Notes: generated from the sequence alone by a model not told the origin. Positions 11,809 through 23,617 are shown, counted from the stretch's first letter. The stretch is 64,000 bases of DNA from Pochonia chlamydosporia 170 (GCF_001653235.2 NC_035792.1:2232001-2296000), one strand, 5' to 3'. Made by a program: numbers and translations.

Positions 11809-13175
11809 ATGGCATACAACGATGATTCGGTTCTGGCGCGATTGTCGTCATTGAATGAAAGTCACGACAGCATCGCCACCGCTGCCCAATGGATCATGTT
11901 CCATCGGTAAGTCAGACATGAACAATATGCACGAGCAACGTGGTGCTGATATTGAACCTGGTCCCAGGCGTCACGCGGATCGCACTGTACAGCTATGGAT
12001 GCAGCGCTTGAAGGATTCCTCCAGTACGAAACGACTGAGTTTGGTATATCTCGCGAATGGTAAGCTGTTGCCGGGACTTGATTTGCTTCATGCACTTCTG
12101 TACCTTTAAGTGTATATCTCGACATGACGGGATGACTGACAGACATTTTCCGGCCATAGAAGTTGTTCAACAATCACGAATACGCCACAAGGAGGATTTT
12201 GTCATAGCATTCTCTCCCATAATCGCCGAAGCCTCGTCCATAGCATACAAGGGCGCACCTGCAGAAATTCAGGCGAAACTTCGACGCGTCATCGACGTCT
12301 GGAAGGACAGGTCTATCTTTGAAGTACCAATTCAAAAGGCCATCGAGTCCCGTCTTGATGGTACGTAATCACACCGTCTGATATAATCAGCTTCGACTAA
12401 TATAATTGAAGATCTTGACAAAGCTAGAGGGACACCGAGGTCTGGATTTACAGGTTCTCCTTTCGGGACATCGTCTGTGCCATCCGAGATCGCTCCGCTC
12501 GTCACTTCTCATCAAAAAATTGCGAAGCTCAGTGGACCTTTGCCGAACGCGATTTCTTCCGCAAATCAAGAATATCAGAAACAAATGGATCCCGAAGTTG
12601 CCGTACCATCGGCTCCGGTGTATGCCGCTCGGCTAAATGGACTTCTTAAAACCCTTGCGAATGCAGAGAGCGCTGTCGCAGAATGCGTGAAAGCTCGAGA
12701 AAGCTTAGTATCCGCTTTGGAGAAACTTTTGGATGAAAACCGGACTACTCTAGACGCAGACAGGAAGGCAGCTGCGGAATTACTCCAGAGAAAGATGGAA
12801 ATCGAAGATAAGAAGCAGCAGGTAGAAATTGCTATTATGCGAGCCTTAGGACCTGCAGAGGGCAATGGTTTATCTGGAGAAGGCGACTCAGGCAGCCCAC
12901 ATACTGAACTAGACCGACCTGAGATGGAGGCTCTCACCCCCCCTCCTCTGGACGATGAACCCGGGGCCGAGCATCTTGAGGCATCCGAAATGGCTCCTGT
13001 TGAGCCATCTGCAGAACAAGACTCGGGAAATTCATATCAATCGGTCTCTATTTCTTCAAATGGATCAAAAAAAAGACGAAGGGTGGATGACCCTGCGGAC
13101 TTTCCCGATCTTGGGGGAGATGATGGTATCGATCCCGAGGTTGTAGAAATGTTGAAGGAGAGTGCTGAGGCATAG
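11809..13175 (+). CDS. RTT103: RNA polymerase II CTD-interacting (CID) protein, Rtt103-like
   Basis: Nuclear protein whose CID domain binds the phosphorylated C-terminal domain of RNA polymerase II, linking 3'-end processing and termination. join(11809..11906, 11968..12059, 12160..12360, 12412..13175), 384 residues. The CID is residues ~1-135: LARLSSLNESHDSIATAAQW, then QLWMQRLKDSSSTKRLSLVY with LANEVVQQSRIRHKEDF, and VIDVWKDRSIFEVPIQKAIE. A coiled-coil stretch lies at about 205-275 (AESAVAECVKARESLVSALE). The acidic tail has a basic patch SKKRRRVDD, a likely nuclear signal. All three introns (51-100 bp) keep phase and rebuild the CID helices exactly. The closest known family is Rtt103 (animal RPRD1). 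Confidence 0.9.
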
Positions 13176-14011
13176 TCGTAATATATAGCTCGAGGATATG
13201 TCACAACTTAACATAACGCTGCTATTGTAGAGCCTAATGCAATCAACACAAACCCCCTTCGATGTTGCTATTAAGACAGGACTGAGTATACATTTGTGGT
13301 GAAAGCTAAGTCCACTAGAAGACCTCCATTTATGAAAAATTGTTTATAGGCACGCGTGGACCGTTTCGATATTGACTCATTGTTCAAGACGTCGATTCTT
13401 GAGGCTTCTTCTACCTGATAAGCTCTGGCGAAAGGTACAACACAAGAGCAAAGCGTATATCATGACCACTCCAGCAAGGGTTCTGCCCATCAAACCACAT
13501 TACGGCGACTTATAACTAGGATTGCGTGTATTGCGTTGGTAACATAGAGGTTTCCAGTGAAGTTGTTTTCAGCATTATTTTGTTAGTCAATAGCCAGGGC
13601 GGTACAATGGTTGCACCTCGCCTCGTTGAGGTCATCTCGGGTGCCGAGTGCCTTAGATCCGACACAGGGCCGAGCAAGTCGGGAACACACCACTTGATTC
13701 TTCAACCACATGCAAGGACAAAAATCCGTGGGGCATTCTCCGCCGACTTCAGCTAGGTATGTTGCTCGTATTGGCTACGTAAGGCAAGCGGCTCCACTTT
13801 AATTTTCGGCCTGGGAGTTCAGTTCGAACACCACCCCCGACTATTCCCAAATCCCGCGAACATGACGGCATTTTTGTTGTGTCCAGCCTTGCCTGCTCGC
13901 CTTCACTGCCAAGGAATTTATTTCGCAAATTGGTACAGTGTCTGGGTGTATTAGCGGCTGACATATATGATGCTCCAGTACCGAGCTCCTTGAACAGCGC
14001 TCTTCGTCAAC
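13176..14011. other. Intergenic RTT103-MDL1
   Basis: About 840 bp between tandem plus-strand genes. The final part is the MDL1 promoter. No other feature recognised. Confidence 0.5.
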
Positions 14012-16399
14012 ATGGTGTCGGGTGTGGTGCGACGGGCGGTGCCATCACGACTCAGCCTTGGGGACATCATCAATGCCTCTGCCGGTCCTTCCAAATTTTG
14101 TCTACATTCATCTCCAGCGAGAATCATCCATACATCGTCTCCGCGCAAAGGACCACTACCGGCATTTTCGCTCACGAGGTTTGGCTTCCTAGCTCAACCA
14201 TCTCACGCCGCACCGAGTCTCGATGCCAATATAGGAAGCATGGTGTTTAGGCATTGCAAATTCCTGCGTTATAATATTCGACCTTTTTCCTCTGGCAGAT
14301 TTCTCCTACGGCAGAATCTTCGAAACGGTGATACCGATCCCGTCGCTTCCAAGAAGTACGATTTTCAAGAAAGCGCTCGCGAAGAAGAAGAAGATGGTTT
14401 TGTAAAAAGTGACAAGGCTGCCAAGGCGGCGCAGATCAATCTATCTGCAAGGCTTTCAAAAGAAGGGAAATCTCAAAGCAAAGCTGGTGCGGGGGAAATA
14501 TGGAGACTGATTAAAGTTGCCCGGCCTGAGATTCGATGGTTAGCGGTGGCATTCTGTTTTCTCGTGATATCGTCGAGTGTGACAATGTCCATCCCTTTCT
14601 CCGTTGGTCGTATCTTGGACCTCGCCACAAAAGGTGATGTTGACGATATACGCCTCTTTGGTCTTACTCTGAACCAGTTCTTTATCGGCCTTGGCGCTAT
14701 CCTGACCGTTGGCGCAATGGCGAATTTTGGTAGGGTAATTCTGCTTCGGATTGTGGGTGAGCGCGTTGTCGCCAGGCTACGATCCCAACTGTACAGACGC
14801 ACTTATGTCCAAGATGCAGAGTTCTTCGACGCAAACCGGGTTGGAGATCTGATATCTCGACTCAGCTCGGATACAGTCATTGTCGGTAAATCCGTGACGC
14901 AAAATCTGAGCGACGGCCTCCGAGCGTTGTTTAGCGGCGGTGCTGGATTCGCCATCATGGTCTGGACAAGTCCCAAGCTAACTGGGCTCCTCCTTCTAAT
15001 GTTTCCACCTATTGCTGTGGGCGCCGTCATATATGGTCGCGCAATTCGGAATGTCAGCCGGGCAATTCAAAAGAATCTAGGAACGCTGACGAAGATTGCT
15101 GAAGAACGTCTTGGAAACATTAAAACGAGCCAGGCATTTGTTGGTGAGGTTCAGGAGGTGGGACGTTACAACAGTCAAATCAGAAGAATATTTGCACTTG
15201 GAAAAAAGGAATCCCTCATCGCCGCCACTTTTTTCGCATCAACAGGTTGGGCAGGCAACATGACCATCTTGGCTATGCTGATTGTTGGAGGTAGCTTTGT
15301 TCGTTCTGGTACCATGTCACTGGGCGACCTAACATCTTTTATGATGTACACGGCATTCGCTGGTTCGAGTTTGTTTGGATTATCAGGATTTTATTCAGAG
15401 CTCATGAAAGGGGTTGGCGCAGCAAGCAGACTCTTCGAGCTTCAGGATCGGCGTCCCGGCATTCACCAGACCGTTGGCGTTCAAGTCAAGTCTGCACAAG
15501 GTCCCATAAAGTTCAGTGACGTTACCTTCGCCTACCCAACACGACCCGCAGTCAAGATCTTCAACGGACTTAACTTTGAAATTCCATCTGGGAGCAACGT
15601 CTGTGTGGTGGGACCTTCGGGCGGCGGGAAGTCTACAGTCGCATCACTGCTTCTCAGGTTTTATAACCCAACCTCCGGATCGATCACCATCAACGGAGTT
15701 GACGTGTCAACCATGAATGTCAAGTCTTTAAGGCGACGAATTGGCATGGTGTCCCAGGAACCGGTCTTATTTTCCGGCACTATTGCTGAGAATATCGCGT
15801 ACGGCAAGCCGAGGGCCAGTCGAATGGAGATCATTACTGCTGCACGAAGAGCCAATTGCAACTTTATCAGTGATCTCCCCGACGGCCTGGAGACTCAAGT
15901 TGGGGCTCGAGGATCGCAGTTATCTGGCGGACAAAAGCAACGGATTGCAATCGCTCGTGCGTTGCTCAAGGATCCAGATATTCTCATCCTCGATGAAGCC
16001 ACCTCAGCCTTGGATGCGGAATCAGAGACCCTCGTGAATGAGGCTCTAGCCGGTTTGCTGCGTGGCCACAATACAACGATTTCCATTGCGCACCGATTAT
16101 CAACAATTAAACGATCGGACCAAATCATTGTCCTCAACAATGAAGGCAAGGTGGCCGAAATCGGAAGCTACACTCAACTCGCCGCGGATAAGAACAGCGC
16201 ATTTAGCAAATTGATGGAATGGCAGATGAGTGGCGGCGAGGTTCCGGAGAAGCGGCCATCTGACTCCGGACCGAGGATCACCGAGGCAGAAGAAATAGAA
16301 GAGGAGTTAGCACGGCAGGAAGACGTGCATGAAGGACAAGAAGAAAAGGAATCAACCGACTGGCGACAGCAACAAGAAGTAGAGCAGAAGCGTCGGTGA
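14012..16399 (+). CDS. MDL1: Mitochondrial ABC half-transporter (Mdl1 type, peptide exporter)
   Basis: ABC-B half transporter of the inner mitochondrial membrane; yeast Mdl1 exports peptides made by matrix proteolysis. Single exon, 795 residues. The first ~100 residues are basic and Ser/Arg-rich with few acids, a presequence. The membrane domain spans about 165-470 (for example RWLAVAFCFLVISSSVTMSI and AEFFDANRVGDLISRLSSDT). The nucleotide-binding domain has Walker A GPSGGGKST near 533, Q-loop VSQEPVLFSG, signature LSGGQKQR near 636, Walker B ILILDEATSALD near 656 and H-loop IAHRLST near 691. All catalytic motifs are intact. The C-terminal ~60 residues are highly charged (Glu/Gln-rich). Mdl2 is the main alternative name. 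Confidence 0.9.
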   Translation: MVSGVVRRAVPSRLSLGDIINASAGPSKFCLHSSPARIIHTSSPRKGPLPAFSLTRFGFLAQPSHAAPSLDANIGSMVFRHCKFLRYNIRPFSSGRFLLRQNLRNGDTDPVASKKYDFQESAREEEEDGFVKSDKAAKAAQINLSARLSKEGKSQSKAGAGEIWRLIKVARPEIRWLAVAFCFLVISSSVTMSIPFSVGRILDLATKGDVDDIRLFGLTLNQFFIGLGAILTVGAMANFGRVILLRIVGERVVARLRSQLYRRTYVQDAEFFDANRVGDLISRLSSDTVIVGKSVTQNLSDGLRALFSGGAGFAIMVWTSPKLTGLLLLMFPPIAVGAVIYGRAIRNVSRAIQKNLGTLTKIAEERLGNIKTSQAFVGEVQEVGRYNSQIRRIFALGKKESLIAATFFASTGWAGNMTILAMLIVGGSFVRSGTMSLGDLTSFMMYTAFAGSSLFGLSGFYSELMKGVGAASRLFELQDRRPGIHQTVGVQVKSAQGPIKFSDVTFAYPTRPAVKIFNGLNFEIPSGSNVCVVGPSGGGKSTVASLLLRFYNPTSGSITINGVDVSTMNVKSLRRRIGMVSQEPVLFSGTIAENIAYGKPRASRMEIITAARRANCNFISDLPDGLETQVGARGSQLSGGQKQRIAIARALLKDPDILILDEATSALDAESETLVNEALAGLLRGHNTTISIAHRLSTIKRSDQIIVLNNEGKVAEIGSYTQLAADKNSAFSKLMEWQMSGGEVPEKRPSDSGPRITEAEEIEEELARQEDVHEGQEEKESTDWRQQQEVEQKRR

Positions 16400-17359
16400 A
16401 CAATGTCCTCGGGGACATGAAAGCTGGCGTATGAAACTATTCAAGAACCAGGTACTCGGTCTTAAGGAAAAGTCATCTGGTGCTTACGAGACTTTGTTGG
16501 GATGCTGAAGGATAGGTTGCCAACTTGCAAGTTCCAGCAGGGTTGAGAGGCACTACTTCTAAGGCATTGTATTTTACTTTGGCATGACGAGGCTCGTTTG
16601 GGCTGCTTGGGGGGGAGGTTAAATAACGTCAAGTGTGATAAAACTCCACTCGCAATATGGCATGATTGTACAAGAGGCTGGTCGGCGTGTTGGAAAGACC
16701 AAAAGAGGCACGGTTAAGGCGGCATAGTTTTTTTTTTTTTTCCTTTTTTTGTTTCTCAATTGTACATAATGGTGTCTGATAAAATAACTAGAGAATAAAT
16801 GTTCATAATATACAACAGTGTCATAGGCGTATATTACCCATGTGTGCATGTGGTGCTGCAGACAGCACCAGACTGAGATCAGACCAGACCGGCACGGACG
16901 GGACCAGACACACGTCAACTGATGCCAACTGGTCTGGTGTGCTGCTACTTGACAGGTCTGGTGTGCGGACTGGTAGCTTCTGTCACATGCCAGAGTCCAT
17001 GTCCAGTCTGGTCCCTTGCGCCACCACACGACCAGACTGGACGACCAGACGTGAGGCTCCAGCCATTGATATCTCGTCCTTGGCCGTGTCCTAATTACAT
17101 GCCCAGGGAACCCTTTCTCGCGCCCCGTCTGCGACCTTCAATTGCCAATTCTCCAAGTATCCTTTCCGGACCATATAAAGTTTGGTCTGCGTCGCTGCCC
17201 AGAATTCTATCATAGCCTCGTGTTTCAGGGGCTTCTTGCTGGGCCAACCAATCTTGGGCGCCTAGGTCTCAACTCTCAAGTAGGTATGTGACCCCGATTC
17301 ACCCACGCCGACAACTACAAGCTTCTAACGCAAGTAAGGGATTCAAGGAAATTGACACC
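16400..17359. other. Intergenic MDL1-MGL with T-rich tract and CCAGAC cluster
   Basis: About 960 bp. A poly-T tract lies at about 16728-16750. The CCAGAC/GTCTGG cluster at 16868-17050 is listed separately. The last ~250 bp are the lipase promoter and leader. Confidence 0.55.
16868..17050. repeat. Cluster of CCAGAC / GTCTGG words
   Basis: Eight exact copies of CCAGAC or its complement lie in 183 bp: starts at 16868, 16884, 16904, 16932, 16956, 17006, 17032 and 17045. Five are on the plus strand and three on the minus. The flanks often extend to ACCAGAC. Far fewer than one is expected by chance in this length. The same word recurs in most intergenic regions of the window. Confidence 0.85.
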
Positions 17360-18360
17360 ATGTCGACAGCCTCTGAGGGTCAATTCAAGCATGAGGGAGC
17401 TACCTTCTACACTAAAACTTGGACGGTACGTGCGATGCACAAGTCATCTCGATTTTGTATTCCGGCCATCTTTCTCCAACTAAGCTGATACGCCTCCAGC
17501 CGGATGGCCCAACCAAAGCCAAGCTGATCTTCGTCCACGGCTTTAGCGAGCATATCAACCGCTATAACGACTTTTTCCCAAGGCTTGCGGAACAAGGCAT
17601 TCAGGTATTCGGCTGGGACCAACGGGGCTGGGGGCGCAGCGTTGTCAAGCCCGCTCACAAAGGACTCACTGGGCCGACCTCCCAAGTCATCGCTGATGTT
17701 GCTGCTTTCCTCAACGACAAACTTCTTGCCAAGGATGAAACGCCAAACCTGCCAGTTTTCGTTATGGGTCATTCCATGGGCGGTGGGGAGGTTCTGACCC
17801 TTGCTGGAGACTCACAATATGCTGAACTGGTTGGTCGAGTCCGAGGATGGATCCTCGAATGTCCGTTTGTCGGTTTTCCTGCTGGAGAAGAGCCAAGTAG
17901 CTTCAAGATCTTCGCTGGTCGGCTAGTTGGTCGGCTCTTACCAAAACAGCAACTCAAACATGTTGTACCGCCAGAATACCTTAGTCGGGATGAAGCGGTC
18001 GTTCAGGCGGTGCGGGATGACCCCTTGTGTCACAATACGGGGACCCTTGAGGGCCTGGCTTCACTTCTTGATCGGACAACTCTTTTGTCGTCTGGCCGGG
18101 TTCAACTTGGCAGCCACGTCAAAAGCGTTCTCTTGACACATGGAACAGAAGATCGAGCCTGCAGCTATGATGCTGCGCTTAAATTTATTGAGCAGCAGCA
18201 CGGCGTCAACGACAAGACTACCAAGTCCTATAACGGAGCCTATCACCAGCTCCACGCAGATCACTGCAAGGATGAATTTACAAATGACATTATCGAATGG
18301 ATCTTGGAACGATCTGACCAACCCGTCAGTACCACAGAACCGCTTGAAGCAAAACTCTAA
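17360..18360 (+). CDS. YJU3: Monoacylglycerol lipase / serine hydrolase (alpha/beta hydrolase)
   Basis: Hydrolyses monoacylglycerol to glycerol and fatty acid, probably at lipid droplets or membranes by analogy with Yju3/MGL. join(17360..17425, 17500..18360), 308 residues. The oxyanion region is LIFVHGFSEH (residues ~31-40). The nucleophile elbow is GHSMGGG with Ser114. The acid is probably Asp240 in HGTEDRAC, and the base is His271 or His274 in YHQLHAD. The length and the pattern FGWDQRGWGRS are typical of the MGL family. The 74-bp intron lies after TKTWT. The two final residues (KL) are not a classical peroxisome signal. Confidence 0.88.
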
Positions 18361-20309
18361 CGGAGAAAATTCTTGACCGAAACCGACGTGAACATGCTTG
18401 TCCCGTCCGCTTAGGCGTCAATAAAGTACCTGTTGTCGATTTCTATGCCAAATCTTAATCAGTAGCCAGGCCGCAGTACCATTTACGATATGTTACCTGT
18501 GATTGCTGCACCATTTTTCGGTTTGCCATATCATGTCGCGATTATGGGTTCTGCAAGTGCTGCAGCTTGCAATCTAGGATGCGGGATTCATTCTGCGGTC
18601 GGTGTGGGAGAATATAGTAGCTGCTTAAGGGGGAGGTCTCGGGAGTTGTAATGCAACCGACAGTCTCAGTCTTCATTTGTGATGATGAATGGTTGGTGGC
18701 GGAGCAGGTGCTGTGCTCGCCCACCACGATGCAGATGTTGAAGGTTAATTCTTAGTGTTTCTTAAAAGGACCAAAAAATCTAAATTGTATAGTTAACTAT
18801 CATTACATTTTGCTATCTATGGAGGGACGAAACAGCTCTCGGAGTCAGATCGGCATCATTACCCTGTGGCAGAAGCACACCAGTTGACATATGGAAGTTC
18901 TTGCTAGGCGGTTGGGGACTTGAGGTACAATTTCATGTGCTGTGCAAGAGCCCGGTCGGTTGTTTCAATCAACTATTGTATGGTCAAATTGAGTGAACGG
19001 ACGTTGGGGTCTAACTCATTGGATGAGCGCCAGACGTTGACTTCCATTGAATGAAACTCTCTGCCTGAGAAAACCAGTCAAGTCACCAGCAGAGGATTTT
19101 GAGTTGGGTCTGGTGCCATACAGCCAGGTGTCTCTCAACCTGGCACATTGAGGAGTTGAAAAATAAAATAGCTCCACCAACTACGGAGTAAGTGGCTCGG
19201 TGGTAGCTCGGTGCAGGTAACTCCTTAGCAACATGAGGTACTTGGGTAGCTTGGCAACTCAGATTAAATTACCTACTAAGCTACTCCGTACCAGACTCTA
19301 TATATGCGTGCGGAGCAAGTGTACGTGTGCTCCAAGTCCGGTACGTGCCAGACGCGCCAGGCATAGAGGAGCCTGGCAGCGGTGTGCTGCCCGCCAGCAC
19401 AGTGGATCAAGCTGAGTGCATCTGATCAATCACAATTTGATTCGATGTCGCTACATGGCCGGTGGTAACTGGCTCAACGGTTGATACCAGTTGACATGTA
19501 CAGTGCTCCGTCAAGTAATATAATATTCCATGTCAACAATGAAGTGACTTGACCCCTAATAAGACCAGACCGTGGTATTGACCAAGCCTCGGCGCGTCTG
19601 GTGATGACATGGAAGATGAAATGGGCCAGACTCCACCAGAACGCGCCTGTGCAGCTTTTCAGTGCTCAGTCTTCTAAAGTTCTCAACTCAGGTGCAGGTG
19701 TAGGTTGCCGTTGATCAAGCTCCAAGAATCTTCAACAAATAGTCACAATCTGGCACTGGGGGTTCTGGTCTCGTCAAGTGCTTCCATGAGCTTATACTCA
19801 CAAGGTCAATGGTCATGGATTTGAGGGCAGCAACTACTTTAGTCTGATCTGAACCCCATTTGATTCTTGGCTCTTTCAGCCCAGCCTTCTAAAATTCTCC
19901 ATAAAGTGTTCATTCCTTTTAGCTCAAAGTGACTCTCGTAAATGCAGCTCCATCTCCCATCTCTCTCGTCGCCACTCTTGAGGCCTCTCTCTCTCTCTCT
20001 GTCTGTCTGTCTGTCTGTCTGCATGTGTCTGTCTCTCTCTCCGCCCTCCATCCCCTCTTTTCTTGTTTCTCGCCCCCTACCAACCCTAACCAAACTTTTG
20101 CAACATTTGCCATTCTCCCTCAGAATTCCCATATATTCCCTCATCTCACTCCTACTAGGCACTTTGGCTAAATTGTTCGCCCAACGGACTTCTTCTGTAC
20201 CGACGGGTAGCCAAGCTCACAACTCGCACCTTTCGACTCATACTCTTATCCCAAACATCATCTGCCGCCATACCGGAGGGCATAGATAACACCCACAGCG
20301 ATCCTCATC
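18361..20309. other. Intergenic MGL-CDF with scattered words and a CT/GTCT promoter tract
   Basis: About 1.95 kb. It contains TACGGAGTA (19182-19190) and TACTCCGTA (19282-19290) 91 bp apart, and several CCAGAC words between 19290 and 19640. The CT/GTCT tract at about 19985-20041 is listed separately. No gene is supported; short frames here lack domains. Confidence 0.55.
19985..20041 (+). repeat. CT and GTCT simple repeat in the CDF promoter/leader
   Basis: (CT)n followed by about five GTCT/CTGT units, then another short CT run, roughly 270-320 bp before the CDF start codon. Pyrimidine-rich tracts are usual near transcription starts in moulds, so it is probably part of the core promoter or 5' UTR. 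Confidence 0.85.
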
Positions 20310-21758
20310 ATGACGCCGGATGGTAGTAACACCATTACACACCATCCATCCATCTTTCACCTCCAACAGCTGTCATCCCCCAGCAGGAGCAGCTCTCGCT
20401 CACCAGCTCGCCAGAATCATCACCATCACCACCATTATCACCACCATCACTCCAGCCAGCATCATGCTGCCAGCACATCCGTAGAGCCCGTTGCACCGCC
20501 GGGCCAAGAACACGATGCTGTCGCGAGGCACTCATCCCACGCCACGGATGTAGAGAGTCAGGTTACCGCCGGTCCGAATTCAAGGCTGCCCCGCCTCAGC
20601 GTTGAGAGTGACCCTTATGGGCTTTCATCTTCTTACAAAACCGAATCTGACCTAGATCAAATCAAGGCCAACTCGTCTCGGAAAAGAGACGGATCTCGAA
20701 GTTGTGGCCCGTCGGCCCAGCCATCCTCTATCGGTCCTAATGAATCAGGGCCGAAACGTGATGCTCGTAAGGTCCGTGGCTTTTACGAGAATCAGAATGC
20801 AGCCATCGAACGGATGCTCAAGTCGGTGGAAGAGCACCGGGCCGAAGCGCGTCAGGAGCAAGGTGACGACCAGACCAAGTTCCGCATCGCCATCTATGGA
20901 TCTCTCGCCGCCAACATAATTCTCACGGGCCTGCAGTTGTACGCAGCCGTTTCTTCTGGCTCACTCTCCCTGTTCACAACCATGGCGGATGCCATCTTCG
21001 ATCCCCTTAGCACACTCACTCTTATTTTCTCCAACCGCGCAATCAAGCGAGTTGACCCTCGTCGTTTTCCAGCCGGCAAAGCCAGACTTGAAACGGTTGG
21101 AAACATCGTCTTTTGTTTCCTCATGGTATCCGTTTCGCTCATTATCATCGCATTTGCAGCTCGAGAGCTTAGTCAAGCCGATGCGACCAAGGAGTTTCAT
21201 TTGCCGTCCGTCATTTCGGTCTGTGCCGCCTTCCTCACCAAGTTTTCTCTCTTCTTGTATTGCTGGTCCATCAAGGACAAGTATAGTCAGGTAAACATCT
21301 TGTGGCAGGACCATCGCAACGATCTCTTGGTCAATGGATTTGGTATTCTGACCTCAGTCGGCGGCGCCAAACTTGAATGGTGGATCGACCCGATGGGCGC
21401 CATCCTGCTATCAGTTCTTATATCTGGAGTCTGGCTCCACACTGCATTTAATGAATTCATGCTGCTGGTAGGCGTCGTTGCATCAGTTGACATGCAACAG
21501 CTCATCACCTATGTGTGCCTCACGCATTCACCAGCCGTACAGGGCATTGACACTGTGCGCGTGTACCATTCCGGCCCAAGACTCATTGCCGAGGTGGACA
21601 TTGTCATGGATCCCGCCGGTACCTTGTTGGAAACCCATGACATCGCTGAGGAGCTTCAGTTCAAGTTGGAAAGCCTTCCTGACGTTGAGAGAGCGTATGT
21701 TCATATCGACTACGAGACGACTCATAAACCAGAACATGCATATAAGAAAGATCTCTAA
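20310..21758 (+). CDS. Cation diffusion facilitator, Mn-CDF-like, with His-rich N-terminus
   Basis: Proton-coupled divalent metal exporter, probably of a Golgi, vacuolar or plasma membrane. Single exon, 482 residues. Residues 1-170 are cytosolic and contain a striking His cluster (HHHHHHYHHHH) near 37-47, a plausible metal-sensing tail. Six membrane spans lie between about 190 and 385. The metal site is D226-x3-D230 (ADAIFD) in TM2 and D334-x3-D338 (DHRND) in TM5. The DxxxD pair in both spans is the mark of the Mn-CDF subgroup, while Zn-CDFs use HxxxD. A cytoplasmic ferredoxin-like domain follows (GPRLIAEVDIVMDPAGTLLE). Metal choice is inferred from these motifs only. Confidence 0.88.
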   Translation: MTPDGSNTITHHPSIFHLQQLSSPSRSSSRSPARQNHHHHHHYHHHHSSQHHAASTSVEPVAPPGQEHDAVARHSSHATDVESQVTAGPNSRLPRLSVESDPYGLSSSYKTESDLDQIKANSSRKRDGSRSCGPSAQPSSIGPNESGPKRDARKVRGFYENQNAAIERMLKSVEEHRAEARQEQGDDQTKFRIAIYGSLAANIILTGLQLYAAVSSGSLSLFTTMADAIFDPLSTLTLIFSNRAIKRVDPRRFPAGKARLETVGNIVFCFLMVSVSLIIIAFAARELSQADATKEFHLPSVISVCAAFLTKFSLFLYCWSIKDKYSQVNILWQDHRNDLLVNGFGILTSVGGAKLEWWIDPMGAILLSVLISGVWLHTAFNEFMLLVGVVASVDMQQLITYVCLTHSPAVQGIDTVRVYHSGPRLIAEVDIVMDPAGTLLETHDIAEELQFKLESLPDVERAYVHIDYETTHKPEHAYKKDL

Positions 21759-23617
21759 TGTCAAAGAGGATGCCGAGCTACCATGGGACAAAAATTCCTG
21801 ATAGATTGCTGAGACAGATGCAGAGACGGGTTGCTTCACACAATATTATGGACCTTATTTCTGGTTCAGTACACCTGGTTAGCGCCTGCCCAGCCACTGA
21901 TGAGGACACTTGACATTTTTTGTATATATAGACGGTGTAGGTTCAAATGGGTTTGGGTTTTAACATTGTTTGTATACCGGTGCTTCTAAATCGTCCATTC
22001 GCCTTGCTAGTTAATCCCATGGGACAAGCGATGGTGCAAGGCTCAGTGTGATGTTGGCCATGCTCGATGACCGAGCTCCTTGCAATGCCTATTCTTCGAA
22101 GTGAAGTTTGTTGGACTCGACTGGCCACCTAGCAGGGTGGTCGCATGTTGTTCACCCCGAGTTACACTACTTAATAAGCAAGGCTATTTATTGTACGCCG
22201 TTGCAAGTTACACAGTCGGTCTATGAAACTCGGGGCCACAACATAGTGTCAGATCAGTCTGGTCTCAGAGCACAACGTGCAGGACTCTGCAGAGTTGCAG
22301 GATTGGATGTGGGGCGTGCGAGGTTTTGTTTCGTTTCAATGTTGTCTTTTCAATTGTTTACTCGACTGACTACCTTTTGGTGGTGTTTGAGCTTTTATGG
22401 GCCAGGCGCATGACTACTGTATACATTGTCAAGCCCAAGCATCACGAAGGGCGACATTGCAAGCCTAAAAGACCGCATGTTCAACCCCAAGAAGCAGGGA
22501 ACTAGAGGTAGAAACTTTCAGGTTATACCCAACTTCTTCACATTGTACTAAGTAGCTGGGTTGGGCAAGCCAACACCAAAACGTCATGTATAAGTCTGGT
22601 ACCAAAAGTATCCATCCCGTAGACCATAGCAATAGTGACTTTTATGTTTCTCAATGTTTGGTTGGGGGGATGGGGGGACCAACATTTGAACCCTGACTGA
22701 CCACTGGGTTCGGTGACTTGCGAAACCTCTGGAGACCAGACAGCTCCATACAGCGACATCCAGGCTTCATGCCCAGGCTGCTTACACTCTATTGGCTGCA
22801 GCAAGGTCAAGCTGCCCCACAGGAGCTCTCCATTGTGACTTGTGCACCTTGCCTTTTGGACCTGGGGGCTCCTGGGCAAGGATCAGTGCTGCAACACCTA
22901 GTGGCACAACGCGGCATGACATGAAATGACGCATGGCAAGTCAGCTTTGATAAACATTGCAAGGGACCAGACATAACATTGATTAAACATACAGAGGGTA
23001 AAAACGCGCAGGTATTTCAAAGTTTTCAACGAAAATCTTGCCAGCAATGGCTTTGGCGGTCTGCAGCTCAAGGTGCCTATCGGTAGTTGAGTAAAGTACC
23101 TACTACTACCTGCTACTACCTTCTAGGTACCGTACCGAGCATCCATGTGGTCTTGACTCTTGACTCGCCCAAGCAGTTTTGGCGCTCTGGTCTGGCAGGC
23201 GCTCCACACGTCATCGCCGACATTGGGGATGGAGCTCAACATCAAGACAGCTTACTCCGTGCAACATTGAAAGTTGTCTGGTGCACCATTCCGAGGCTCA
23301 CAATTGACAACTACAAGTTTGTCGCTCTGGCCAAGCTTTCGTCACCGTGCATGCGACCGCAGTGGATGGACGTCTGGTGACTTGGTCTAGGAGCACCAGA
23401 CTTGACCAGAGTCAATTGCCATTCGTGCATGTGCACTCCCAACTGGGTTGGAAGGAACTTCTTACATGTAGGAGCTTCCTTCCATCTATTTTGGAGCTCA
23501 TAGCTCATAGCTGAGCTCCATCCATGTCTCCCACCACCACCACACCAGCCCTTCAATTAATCCGTCCCTCTCTGTCAAGGAACAGTCTGGCATCAATTGA
23601 ACTGACTGACCGACTGA

